A stretch of 10,550 nucleotides of DNA from AEGEAN-183 sp964614345 (GTDB lineage: Bacteria > Pseudomonadota > Gammaproteobacteria > Magnimaribacterales > Magnimaribacteraceae). Where the stretch lies: contig CAZTLP010000035.1 of assembly GCA_964614345.1 (NCBI GenBank), positions 1 to 10,550 on the forward strand, in the 5' to 3' direction. Below, one piece after another: positions 1 to 6,964 of the stretch. Every line of letters begins with the position of its first letter. Position 1 is the stretch's first letter. Made by a program: the position numbers and the translations under genes. A model generated the notes under the pieces. It was not told where the DNA came from and did no database searches. It was given only the letters and a program-made list of their open reading frames with translations.

Positions 1-46
1 ACCCCTTTTTTAACTTTTTTTTAAGTTTTTTTTGACCCTTTTTTTA
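1..46. repeat. Phased T-tracts (low-complexity, A/T-bent DNA candidate)
   Basis: Four runs of T on the plus strand (6-11, 15-22, 26-33, 39-45) are separated by short spacers, with centres about 10, 11 and 12-13 bases apart, close to one helical turn. Phased A/T tracts of this kind are known to bend DNA. A weak inverted repeat AACTT/AAGTT (12-16 and 23-27) followed by Ts could also act as a poor rightward terminator for a gene lying left of the window. The last tract overlaps the stop codon of the crotonase gene at 44-46. The function is unknown, and a sequencing or contig-edge artefact is possible. Confidence 0.5.
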
Positions 47-844
47 CCTGAATTTAGGCTTTCTTTTTTCCATAAAAGCACTGACAGCTTCAGCATGTTC
101 GTCTCTCTCCCAACACTCTTGTAACAGCTTTGTTTCTAGTTCTTCAGCTGCTTTGATATCAGTTGTAACAGCATTTTCAGTTAGAAGTCTTTTAGTCATT
201 CTCAATTGTGCATCTGGATTATCAGAAAATAAATTGGCCAACTCAAAAGATTTATCTAAAAGCTCATCTTCATTAACTACATATTCTGCAAGTCCATAGT
301 CAAAAGCTTCTTTTCCTGAATACAGGCTACCTGAAAGCATCATCTCATTAGCCCTACCCCAGCCCACACGACTGACTAAAAAATGAGTAGAAGCTAGTTC
401 TGGAACAATACCCATCTTGACAAATACAAAACCAAATTTTGATTTGTCAGAACACACAATCATGTCAAAAGGAAGAATCATAGTGACTCCAATGCCTACA
501 GCCGGTCCGTTTACAGCAGCAATTATTGGTTTAGATTCTCTAACAAGACTGATCCAGTCAACTCCAGCTGGCATTCCCCCTGAACCTCCAGCAGTATCGT
601 TTCCAGGATCCTCTCCATCAAGTCGTGTTTGGAAAGTGTCTCCAATGTCAGCACCTGCACAGAAACCTCTTCCTGCACCCGTCATAATAATCGAGCCAAT
701 TGAACTATCTGCATTAGCTTGCTCAATGGCATGTGCTTGTTCTTCACACATTCTTGGAGTCCAAGCGTTAAGCTTGTCGGGTCTATTTAAAGTTATTAAA
801 GCAACTGTGTCTTTGGTTTCATAAATAATTTCTTTATATTCCAT
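44..844 (-). CDS. Crotonase-fold enoyl-CoA hydratase/isomerase family protein
   Basis: A 266-residue cytosolic enzyme of the crotonase superfamily, which acts on acyl-CoA thioesters in fatty-acid or related catabolism. The oxyanion-hole segment GFCAGAD is at residues 60-66, and the second conserved loop NGPAVGIG is at 112-119. The two glutamates used by classical hydratases (rat E144 and E164) align with T121 and F141 here, so both appear to be missing. Instead E149, in the VPE motif, falls where delta3,delta2-enoyl-CoA isomerases carry their single catalytic glutamate. An isomerase-like activity is therefore more likely than hydration; this is inference from hand alignment. The substrate cannot be told. 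The ATG lies 4 bases after the stop of the upstream metallo-hydrolase and has a good ribosome binding site, so the two genes are probably translationally coupled. It is the last gene of the leftward cluster visible here. Confidence 0.92.
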   Translation of the reverse strand: MEYKEIIYETKDTVALITLNRPDKLNAWTPRMCEEQAHAIEQANADSSIGSIIMTGAGRGFCAGADIGDTFQTRLDGEDPGNDTAGGSGGMPAGVDWISLVRESKPIIAAVNGPAVGIGVTMILPFDMIVCSDKSKFGFVFVKMGIVPELASTHFLVSRVGWGRANEMMLSGSLYSGKEAFDYGLAEYVVNEDELLDKSFELANLFSDNPDAQLRMTKRLLTENAVTTDIKAAEELETKLLQECWERDEHAEAVSAFMEKRKPKFR

Positions 845-848
845 AATC

Positions 849-855
849 TCACCCC
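849..855 (-). promoter_or_regulatory. Ribosome binding site of the crotonase gene, inside the upstream gene's end
   Basis: On the minus strand GGGGTGA precedes the ATG at 844, with 7 bases between the GGGG and the start codon. It is a near match to the anti-Shine-Dalgarno complement GAGGTGA. The same bases encode the last Gly codon and the TGA stop of the metallo-hydrolase, which favours coupled translation and supports the chosen start. Confidence 0.7.
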
Positions 856-1523
856 ATAATTTGTCGCCAACGAGCTATGTCAGAGATACTTAAATAGGCA
901 TTTTGACTCTTTGTTTCAGCCATGCTGGCTGATTTTTCTTCGCTGTAATGATGACCTGGATATAGAATCGTGTCATCCGGTAAAGAACATAGATGTTGCA
1001 AACTGTGATACATCTGGTCTGAGTCTGATCCAGGTAGATCTACACGACCACATCCGTTTATAAAAAGAGTGTCCCCTGAGACTAGATTCTTATTTACGCT
1101 GAAACATTGTGATCCCGGTGTGTGGCCTGGAGTATGTAAGAACTCTATATCGTTCTCACCAATTTGCAGATGGTCACCTGAATCGACTAATTGAAGATCA
1201 GAATCTGAAACTCCAGTTACTTTCTTCACACCTTCAGCTTCATGTTTATTTACATAAATCTTAACAGGCTGCTTAGTCATAATTTCTGCTATACCTGGTA
1301 TTGATTGGCCCATCATTCCTCCCCCAATATGATCAGGATGGTAGTGCGTAACTAGAATCGAAGAAAGCTTCAAGTCTTTCTCTTCAAGATGTTTAAAGAG
1401 AAGATCTATCTCCCAAGCTGGGTCGATTAAAGCAACTTCTCTTGTGCTCTTTGACCCCAAGATATATATAAAGTTCTCCATGGGACCAAGCTTTAACTGT
1501 TCTAAGTAAAGATCTTCAGACAT
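849..1523 (-). CDS. Metallo-beta-lactamase-fold hydrolase, glyoxalase II-like
   Basis: A 224-residue protein of the metallo-beta-lactamase fold, which normally binds one or two Zn or Fe ions. The metal-binding set is complete: the THYHPDH motif (H60, H62, D64, H65), H134 in HTPGH, D151 in SGDTLF and H191 in PGHHY. The stretch GCGRVDLPGSD (157-167) after D151 resembles the corresponding part of glyoxalase II and persulfide dioxygenase (ETHE1/GloB-type) relatives. No signal peptide is seen, so it is probably cytosolic. The activity may be thioester hydrolysis (for example S-lactoylglutathione or an acyl-CoA) or persulfide oxidation; the sequence alone does not decide. The start lies 2 bases after the stop of the membrane-protein gene and has no clear Shine-Dalgarno, pointing to coupling. 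Sharing a transcript with a crotonase makes a thioester substrate attractive, but that is inference. Confidence 0.9.
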   Translation of the reverse strand: MSEDLYLEQLKLGPMENFIYILGSKSTREVALIDPAWEIDLLFKHLEEKDLKLSSILVTHYHPDHIGGGMMGQSIPGIAEIMTKQPVKIYVNKHEAEGVKKVTGVSDSDLQLVDSGDHLQIGENDIEFLHTPGHTPGSQCFSVNKNLVSGDTLFINGCGRVDLPGSDSDQMYHSLQHLCSLPDDTILYPGHHYSEEKSASMAETKSQNAYLSISDIARWRQIMG

Positions 1524-1525
1524 TT

Positions 1526-2089
1526 TTAAACTTGGTTAGGTAAACCTCTATTAATAAAAAATTTACGACAAAAGTAAAAAAGGTTTGCAAATAAGAAAGT
1601 GGCGGACAAACTGCTGGCATAAAAGGGTAAAGCTAAGATATAACATTGCACTAAGCCTTGAATATCTTGGCTGTACATTGAAGACCCAAGCCAAACTCCA
1701 AAGTTTGTGGTTAAGAAGAATAAAGTAGGACCGGATAAACTTAATCCAATCAGTGAGCTTAATTTAGCGCTTGAAAAGTGAGAGGCCATGAACCCGATGA
1801 GCAAGAAAGAGCCATAAGTCCAAATCATAACTGTATGGAAACCGAGAAAATAATCTGAAATAAGTAAACAAAGGATAGGTAAACAGATAATCAACCATTT
1901 ATCCTTAATTAAATAAGGAAGAAAAATAGCGCCTGCTATCAATGGCGTAAAATTTGGAGGATGTGGAATCAGCCTGCTTAAAATAAGCAGCAAGCAAAAG
2001 AAAACTATGCTTTTTAGTATTTCCTTATTCAATGGTTTCGTTAATAGGTTATAAAATGTAATTGTGGACGACAAAGAATCATTTATCAA
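1526..2089 (-). CDS. Six-segment membrane protein, DUF6580-like
   Basis: A hydrophobic protein of up to 187 residues with about six membrane segments (roughly 26-41, 48-62, 64-82, 86-103, 110-128 and 148-172). The motifs HPPNFTP (43-49), SDYFLGFH (78-85) and TNFGVWL (128-134) look like the family I recall as DUF6580. That family has no established function; its size and topology recall ECF-transporter substrate-binding subunits, but this is only a resemblance. The start is uncertain because no ATG lies upstream in frame. The call used here is TTG at 2089. A shorter start at TTG 2032 (residue 20, giving LNKEILKS as the N-terminus) would end the 26-base overlap with the divergent hydrolase gene. 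It is the first gene of the leftward cluster with the metallo-hydrolase and crotonase. Confidence 0.8.
   Translation of the reverse strand: MINDSLSSTITFYNLLTKPLNKEILKSIVFFCLLLILSRLIPHPPNFTPLIAGAIFLPYLIKDKWLIICLPILCLLISDYFLGFHTVMIWTYGSFLLIGFMASHFSSAKLSSLIGLSLSGPTLFFLTTNFGVWLGSSMYSQDIQGLVQCYILALPFYASSLSATFLFANLFYFCRKFFINRGLPNQV
2050..2057 (+). promoter_or_regulatory. Possible -10 element for the alpha/beta hydrolase
   Basis: TATAAAAT ends 6 bases before the GTG start at 2064, so a transcript from it would begin at or very near the start codon (leaderless). No good -35 hexamer is seen at the usual distance. On the opposite strand the same bases give TATAAC (2048-2053), a possible -10 for the leftward gene if that gene starts at 2032. 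Confidence 0.25.
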
Positions 2090-2767
2090 TAATCATGAAA
2101 AGGCTCCTTTAATTGGACTTGATGATTTTCTCTGTCCTTCAACCTCAAATTCTTTCTATGTTAAGACTTATGATAATAAAAAAATAAGAATAGCCCTGTG
2201 GAATCATGAGTCTGAGAAAGGGACTATTCTTCTTCAATCTGGGCGAACAGAATTTATTGAAAAATATTATGAAGTTGTTCAAGGATTTATAGACAGAGGA
2301 TTTTGTGTAGTAGCCATGGATTGGCGAGGGCAAGGTTTATCAGAACGAACTTCGAATAACCCTAGACTCGGTCATATAGATAGTTTTGAAGAATATGACA
2401 AAGATTTTGAAACGATTGTAGAAAAGACCTATAAACATTTATGTCCTAAACCCTGGATAGGCTTTGGTCATTCGATGGGAGGTTGTTTACTGGCAACAAA
2501 CTTTACTAAATGTGAAAACAATTATCAGGCTTTAATTCTTTGCGCGCCTATGTTGACTATGAAAGTTAATATCTGGATTAAGCGTGTAACAAAATTAATT
2601 GTGCTTTTACTACCCTGGCTAAAGAAATTACCTCTCTCACCCCCCAATTGGGATAAAAAACAGGGTTGGATAGAAGAAGATTTTAAGAATAATAATCTTA
2701 CTAGTGATAAATACAGATTTGATAGAGCCTTTAGGCTGATTTCTAAACATCCAGACTTAGGAGTTAA
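2064..2767 (+). CDS. Alpha/beta hydrolase, lysophospholipase (PldB)-like, 3' end lost in gap
   Basis: The first 234 residues of a serine hydrolase of the alpha/beta fold. The nucleophile elbow GHSMGG has Ser137, DWRGQGLS (86-93) and the RTEFIEKY segment (61-68) are typical of PldB-like lysophospholipases and monoacylglycerol lipases, which release fatty acids from lipid esters. The catalytic Asp and His expected nearer the C-terminus are not visible because the coding region runs into the N block at 2768. Relatives are usually about 300 residues or more, so perhaps 70-80 residues are missing. GTG at 2064 is the only standard start after the in-frame TAA at 2052, and it has no Shine-Dalgarno sequence. 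No signal peptide is seen. The gene is divergent from the DUF6580-like gene, with overlapping 5' ends. Confidence 0.85.
2104..2110 (-). promoter_or_regulatory. Shine-Dalgarno-like AAAGGAG before a five-codon ORF
   Basis: On the minus strand AAAGGAG is followed 7 bases later by an ATG (2094-2096) that opens a five-codon frame (MIIDK) ending in TGA at 2079-2081. The DUF6580-like reading frame with its TTG at 2089 overlaps this in another frame. Either a mini-leader with reinitiation, a base error that hides the true ATG start, or chance inside the hydrolase coding region could explain it. Confidence 0.3.
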
Positions 2768-2867
2768 NNNNNNNNNNNNNNNNNNNNNNNNNNNNNNNNN
2801 NNNNNNNNNNNNNNNNNNNNNNNNNNNNNNNNNNNNNNNNNNNNNNNNNNNNNNNNNNNNNNNNNNN
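2768..2867. other. Scaffold gap of exactly 100 Ns
   Basis: One hundred Ns, the customary placeholder for a gap of unknown length. It removes the 3' end of the hydrolase on the left and probably only the last base of the gltX stop codon, or a few codons, on the right. The true gap is probably longer than 100 bases, since the hydrolase alone should need about 200 more. The two genes face each other, so a terminator or further genes may lie in it. Linkage of the left part of the window (1-2767) to the right part rests on scaffolding only. Confidence 0.98.
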
Positions 2868-4243
2868 TAGCTCTTTATTACCTCTTCAACTCTTTTTATA
2901 ACCTTATCTTTTCCAAGAACTAAAGAGGTTTCATCAACAGAAGCAGAATTCATCCTTCCTGTTATAGCTAGTCTAAGGGGCTTGCCTACCGAAGCCATTC
3001 CTACTTCTTTCTTTTCCATTACCTCATTAAATAGATTTTTAATATCTCTAACTTGCCAATTTGTTAGTTCTTTAAAACCTTCAACCAAGAATTTTAAGAT
3101 TATTAAAGCTTCTTCGGTAAACACTTTATTTGCTTCCTTAACATCTATGCTTACAGAGTCACCAAAGAAATAACTTCCTTCATTTTCAAATTCAGAAAGC
3201 AAGGAACACCTTTCTTTAATCAAATTGATAACCTCGGTGGAATAATCATCATGCTTAAATTGATTTGAAGTGGGCACAAGTAGTGCAAGTAAAGCCTTGT
3301 TTTCCATTTTTAAAAAATATTCTCTATTAAACCAAAGAAGTTTTTCGTAAGAGAAAGACGCTGGGGAATTGTTTAACTTTCCATCTTTAAATATTTGTAT
3401 TAACTCCTTCAGCTCAAACATCTCCTGATCCCCATAAGACCAACCCAATCGGACTATATAGTTAAGAAGTGCTTCAGGAAGAACACCCATATCTTTATAA
3501 TCAAGTACATTCACTGCCCCGTGTCTTTTTGACATTCTTTTACCATCCTCACCCAGAATCATTGGTACATGCCCATAGACTGGAACCGGCTCCTCTAGAG
3601 CTTTAAAAATATTTATTTGTCTAAAGGTATTGTTTATATGATCGTCCCCTCTAACAACATGACTAATACTCATGCCTAAATCATCGACAACAACGCAGAG
3701 ATTGTAAGTAGGACTTCCGTCACTTCTTACTAGAATAAGATCATCCAACTCTTTATTAGCTACTTTCATCTGGCCTCTTACTAAGTCTTTAAAAGTAACT
3801 GAACCTGCTTCAGGATTTTTAAATCGAATAACAGTATTAGGTCCTTTCTCCAAGCCTATCTCTCTACATTTCCCGTCATATTTAGGTTTTTCTCTTTTCT
3901 TTTGTTGCTCCTCTCTAATTTTCTTTAATCTTTCAGGTGAGCAATCGCAATAATAAGCCTTCCCTTTTTTAACTAGCTCTTGAGCCTTTTCTAGATGCTT
4001 ATCTTTGTTTTTAGATTGATATACAGGCTCTTGATCAAATTCAATACCCATCCACTTAAAACTGTCTATTATCGAATCTGTATAGGTTTGCTTAGATCTT
4101 TCTGAGTCCGTATCTTCTAAACGTAAAAGACAATCTCCTTCTAAGCTTTTAGAGTAAAGCCAGGCAAACAGGGCTGTTCTTGCTCCTCCAATGTGTAATA
4201 ACCCAGTGGGACTGGGTGCAAATCTACCAATAATTTTACTCAT
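2868..4243 (-). CDS. gltX: Glutamyl-tRNA synthetase
   Basis: A class I aminoacyl-tRNA synthetase that charges tRNA-Glu with glutamate in the cytosol. From the ATG at 4243, 458 residues are visible, close to the E. coli length of 471. The HIGH-type signature HIGG is at residues 17-20, after FAPSPTG, and the KMSKS-type signature KRMSKR is at 235-240. A zinc-site pattern C99-x-C101-x24-C126 is present, but the fourth ligand (His in E. coli) is Glu128. The reading frame reaches the gap with a final TAN codon, so the stop may lie exactly at the edge. The start at 4243 overlaps the dnaQ stop as ATGA and places the N-terminus as in other GluRS; an ATG at 4258 would add five residues (MAEES). It is translationally coupled to dnaQ. 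Confidence 0.95.
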
Positions 4244-4962
4244 TGATTCTTCAGCCATATGGGTTTCGTACCAGTCTCTTCTTGCATTTTCTTTAAATAC
4301 TCTAAGTTCTTTTTTTCTTCTGAATCACTAAGTTTGGTGAGTAGAGAGTTATTATTTTTACCATTGGTAACTTTCTTTTTCTTGTCTCGTTTTTCCGTCC
4401 CTGAGATCTTACTTTTATGCTCAAAGAGTAGATTGCTTTGACCACCTGTCATAGCTAGATACACATCTCCCAAAATCTTAGAATCTAATAAAGCGCCATG
4501 ATATTCACGATCATAACCCCCAACTTCATACCTTTGCACTAAAGCATCTAGGCTATTTCTTTGGCCAGGATGTTTTTCTCTTGCGATTTGTAAGGTATCT
4601 GTAATCTTCTCGGTTACTTGATCTATCAAAGAATTTTTTCCTGGAATTAATTTTAATTCGTTATTTAAAAAACCCACATCAAATTCTGCGTTGTGTATCA
4701 GTAATTCGCTGTCTTGAATAAATTCTAAAAACTCATCAACTACATCAATGAAACGTGGTTTATCTTGAAGAAAATCTAGAGTAAGTCCATGCACTTTAGC
4801 TGCACCTTCGTCGATGTCTCTGTCTGGATTTAAATAAGTTTGATACTCAGCACCAGTAAACTTTCTATTTATAATTTCTACGCATCCAATTTCTATTACT
4901 CTGTGACCTGATTTAAAATCAATACCTGTAGTCTCAGTATCCAAAACAACTTGCCTAACCAT
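4240..4962 (-). CDS. dnaQ: DNA polymerase III epsilon subunit, 3'-5' proofreading exonuclease
   Basis: The 240-residue editing subunit of the replicative polymerase, which removes mispaired 3' ends. The DEDDh exonuclease residues are complete: D8 and E10 in LDTETTG, D95 in HNAEFD, H155 and D160 in HGALLD. After the exonuclease domain, QSNLLF (175-180) follows MTGG at the place where E. coli epsilon has its weak beta-clamp-binding motif, and it fits the Q-x-x-L-x-F pattern. A lysine-rich linker (about 183-203) then leads to a charged helix-like tail ending in KPIWLKNQ, the part expected to bind the alpha subunit. The start is 2 bases after the rnhA stop, and the end overlaps the gltX start (ATGA). 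E. coli epsilon has nearly the same length (243). Confidence 0.96.
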   Translation of the reverse strand: MVRQVVLDTETTGIDFKSGHRVIEIGCVEIINRKFTGAEYQTYLNPDRDIDEGAAKVHGLTLDFLQDKPRFIDVVDEFLEFIQDSELLIHNAEFDVGFLNNELKLIPGKNSLIDQVTEKITDTLQIAREKHPGQRNSLDALVQRYEVGGYDREYHGALLDSKILGDVYLAMTGGQSNLLFEHKSKISGTEKRDKKKKVTNGKNNNSLLTKLSDSEEKKNLEYLKKMQEETGTKPIWLKNQ

Positions 4963-4964
4963 AA

Positions 4965-5396
4965 CTAAATCTCATCTATACCCTTATTAGCTAATTGATC
5001 AGCAATCTCATTCTCTCTGTGTCCACTATGACCTTTTACCCATTTCCATTCAATCGAATGAAGGTTAGTTAAACTATCCAGCCTTATCCACAATTCTTTA
5101 TTAAGAACGGGTTTTTTTGATGCAGTTTTCCAGTTTCTTACTTTCCAGTTTTTGATCCATTCTGTAATTCCCTGCATAACGTATTTTGAGTCAGTTGTAA
5201 GAACTACATCAGAATTTTTAGGGATGTGCTCTAAGGCTTTTATTGCTGCGGTTAATTCCATGATGTTATTTGTCGTACTTATGTCACCTCCATATAAGGA
5301 TTCTTCTAGCCCATTTGACCTAATCATGACGCCCCAACCTCCTTTACCAGGATTACCTCTACAGGCGCCGTCTGTGAATATTTCTATGCGGTTCAT
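4965..5396 (-). CDS. rnhA: Ribonuclease HI
   Basis: A 143-residue RNase HI that cuts the RNA strand of RNA-DNA hybrids, helping to remove primers and R-loops. All catalytic residues are present and spaced as in E. coli: D9 (FTDGACRGNPG), E47 (NNIMELTA), D69 (TTDSKYV), H123 (KGHSGH) and D133 (ENEIADQLAN). The basic protrusion that grips the hybrid, rich in W and K (about 80-102), is also conserved. The ATG at 5396 has no strong Shine-Dalgarno. It is the promoter-proximal gene of the rnhA-dnaQ-gltX unit; in E. coli rnhA and dnaQ are neighbours but divergent, while here they are co-directional and 2 bases apart. Confidence 0.97.
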   Translation of the reverse strand: MNRIEIFTDGACRGNPGKGGWGVMIRSNGLEESLYGGDISTTNNIMELTAAIKALEHIPKNSDVVLTTDSKYVMQGITEWIKNWKVRNWKTASKKPVLNKELWIRLDSLTNLHSIEWKWVKGHSGHRENEIADQLANKGIDEI

Positions 5397-5468
5397 ATGG
5401 TTATAAACCTAATTGTAGTATACATTTGGCATAATTCTTTGATGAAAAATAGTTTCTAATAGGAAAAA
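5397..5468. promoter_or_regulatory. Divergent rnhA/mltD promoter region
   Basis: These 72 bases separate the two divergent starts and must hold both promoters. On the minus strand TATACT (5417-5422) is a good -10 candidate for rnhA and would give an untranslated leader of about 14 bases; no clear -35 lies 17 bases upstream of it. On the plus strand CATAAT (5430-5435) is a weaker -10 candidate for mltD, also without a good -35. AGGA at 5461-5464 is the likely mltD ribosome binding site, 4 bases before its ATG. Confidence 0.4.
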
Positions 5469-6962
5469 ATGAGTAAAAGGATTTTAATACTAATTTTTAG
5501 TTTTTTGATCGGTTGCGTTAACTTACAATCGAAAGATCTAGTTCTTGTCGAAAATACCGATCTAGCAGATGATTCTCCCAAAGTAGTTGAAGTAACTATA
5601 GATCGGGAGCCATTTGATCTGTGGGAAAGAATAAGAGATGACCTCACACTCACTATTCCAGAAACTTATGCTGATACAGATAGATATAGAAATAGATTTG
5701 TTAATAACCAACACGCAGTTAATAGGCTCAGTAAATCTGGACAACGCTATCTATTTCATACAGTAAAGCGTGCCGAAGAATTAGGTGTACCTATTGAATT
5801 GGCTTTACTTCCTTTTGTGGAAAGTGAATTTGATCCTTATGCTCAATCTCTATACGGAGCTACCGGTATTTGGCAATTCATGCCAGCAACTGGAAGGGAA
5901 TGGGGTTTAAAAACTAATTGGTGGTATGACGGAAAAAGAGACGTTATAGCATCAACAGAAGCTGCTCTTAACTTCTTAAAGTATTTACACCAAAAATTTG
6001 ATAACGATTGGTTACTGGCAATAGCAGCCTACAATACAGGTCCCGCCAGAGTAAATAGAGCCATTAAAGAAAATGAAAGAAAGGGTATGCCTACTGATTT
6101 CTGGTCATTAAGACTACCCAAAGAAACATCAGCCTACGTTCCTAAATTATTGGTCTTGTGTGAACTGATTAAAGATCCATCTAGTTTTGGCGTGACATTA
6201 CCATCAATAGCCAATAGACCTTACTTCACAAAAATAGAAACCCCTGGTCAGGTAGACTTAATGCAAGCTGCTGATCTTGCTGGCATGACTCCTGAAGCCA
6301 TATATGAATTAAATCCAGGTTTTAGTCAATGGGCTACTGACCCAAGTGGTCCACATTATTTACTTTTACCTACAGGAGTAGCAGATAGATTTTTGATCCA
6401 ACTTTCATCTCTTGAAGAAGTAGAACTTGTCCAGTGGGACAGATATAAAATAAAAAGAGGAGATACACTCACTCGAATTGCTAAGCAATACAACATTGAA
6501 GTACCTGTCTTAATGGAAATTAACCAAATGGATAGTGACATAATTTACGCTAGTCAGGAAATCATGGTACCCAGAGGCCCTGCTTGGGCTAAAACTTTTG
6601 TTCCTAAAGCAAGAACTTATGAAGTTGTAAAAGGAGATACTTTCTGGGGAATATCTAAAAAATTTGGAGTGACTATACAAGATATTTCTTTATGGAATGA
6701 TTTAGGTTTAACCACTCCCTTACAAATTGGACAGGAGATCAAAATATTCTCTAAATATGAAAGAGTTAGAGGAAAGACTCCCAATAAAAAGACCAGGACT
6801 TTACTTTATCCAGTTAAATCTGGAGATACGTTATCTAGAATTGGTGCAAGATTTGGAATCGAAGTAAAAGAGCTTCAGGAATGGAATGAACTAAAAAGTC
6901 CTGAAAGGATATATCCAGGTCAAGTGATCAAAGTAATCCTGGAGGCAGGTGTAGATTCTTAA
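5469..6962 (+). CDS. mltD: Membrane-bound lytic murein transglycosylase D, lipoprotein with three LysM repeats
   Basis: A 497-residue peptidoglycan-cleaving enzyme that cuts the MurNAc-GlcNAc bond to form 1,6-anhydro ends. A short signal sequence ends in the lipobox LIGC with Cys16 as the lipidated residue; Val follows it, so outer-membrane sorting is expected. The SLT catalytic domain (about 95-220) carries E118 in the FVESEF motif, then GIWQFMPATG (133-142) and AYNTGPARV (187-195). Three LysM carbohydrate-binding repeats follow, starting near 326 (YKIKRGDTL), 384 (YEVVKGDTF) and 447 (YPVKSGDTL). E. coli MltD has fewer confidently described LysM repeats, so the count should be checked per lineage. 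The gene stands alone on the plus strand, divergent from rnhA and convergent with oppC, whose stop is 2 bases away. Confidence 0.95.
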   Translation: MSKRILILIFSFLIGCVNLQSKDLVLVENTDLADDSPKVVEVTIDREPFDLWERIRDDLTLTIPETYADTDRYRNRFVNNQHAVNRLSKSGQRYLFHTVKRAEELGVPIELALLPFVESEFDPYAQSLYGATGIWQFMPATGREWGLKTNWWYDGKRDVIASTEAALNFLKYLHQKFDNDWLLAIAAYNTGPARVNRAIKENERKGMPTDFWSLRLPKETSAYVPKLLVLCELIKDPSSFGVTLPSIANRPYFTKIETPGQVDLMQAADLAGMTPEAIYELNPGFSQWATDPSGPHYLLLPTGVADRFLIQLSSLEEVELVQWDRYKIKRGDTLTRIAKQYNIEVPVLMEINQMDSDIIYASQEIMVPRGPAWAKTFVPKARTYEVVKGDTFWGISKKFGVTIQDISLWNDLGLTTPLQIGQEIKIFSKYERVRGKTPNKKTRTLLYPVKSGDTLSRIGARFGIEVKELQEWNELKSPERIYPGQVIKVILEAGVDS

Positions 6963-6964
6963 TT

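Noticed and set aside
417..824. Plus-strand 135-residue frame
   Set aside because: It is antisense to the well-supported crotonase gene, proline/serine-rich without any recognisable motif.
2525..2867. Extension of gltX through the Ns to a 577-residue protein
   Set aside because: The residues beyond the gap are the antisense of the hydrolase and look nothing like GluRS; the visible GluRS is already full length at the gap edge.
2868..2870. TAG after the gap as stop codon of the hydrolase
   Set aside because: The frame across a placeholder gap has no meaning; these bases belong to the gltX end on the other strand.
2982..3173. Plus-strand 63-residue frame inside gltX
   Set aside because: Antisense shadow of the conserved C-terminal part of GluRS, without ribosome binding site.
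5456..5744. Two minus-strand frames (62-65 residues) over the mltD start
   Set aside because: They lie antisense to the MltD signal peptide and N-terminal region and have low-complexity serine/isoleucine composition.
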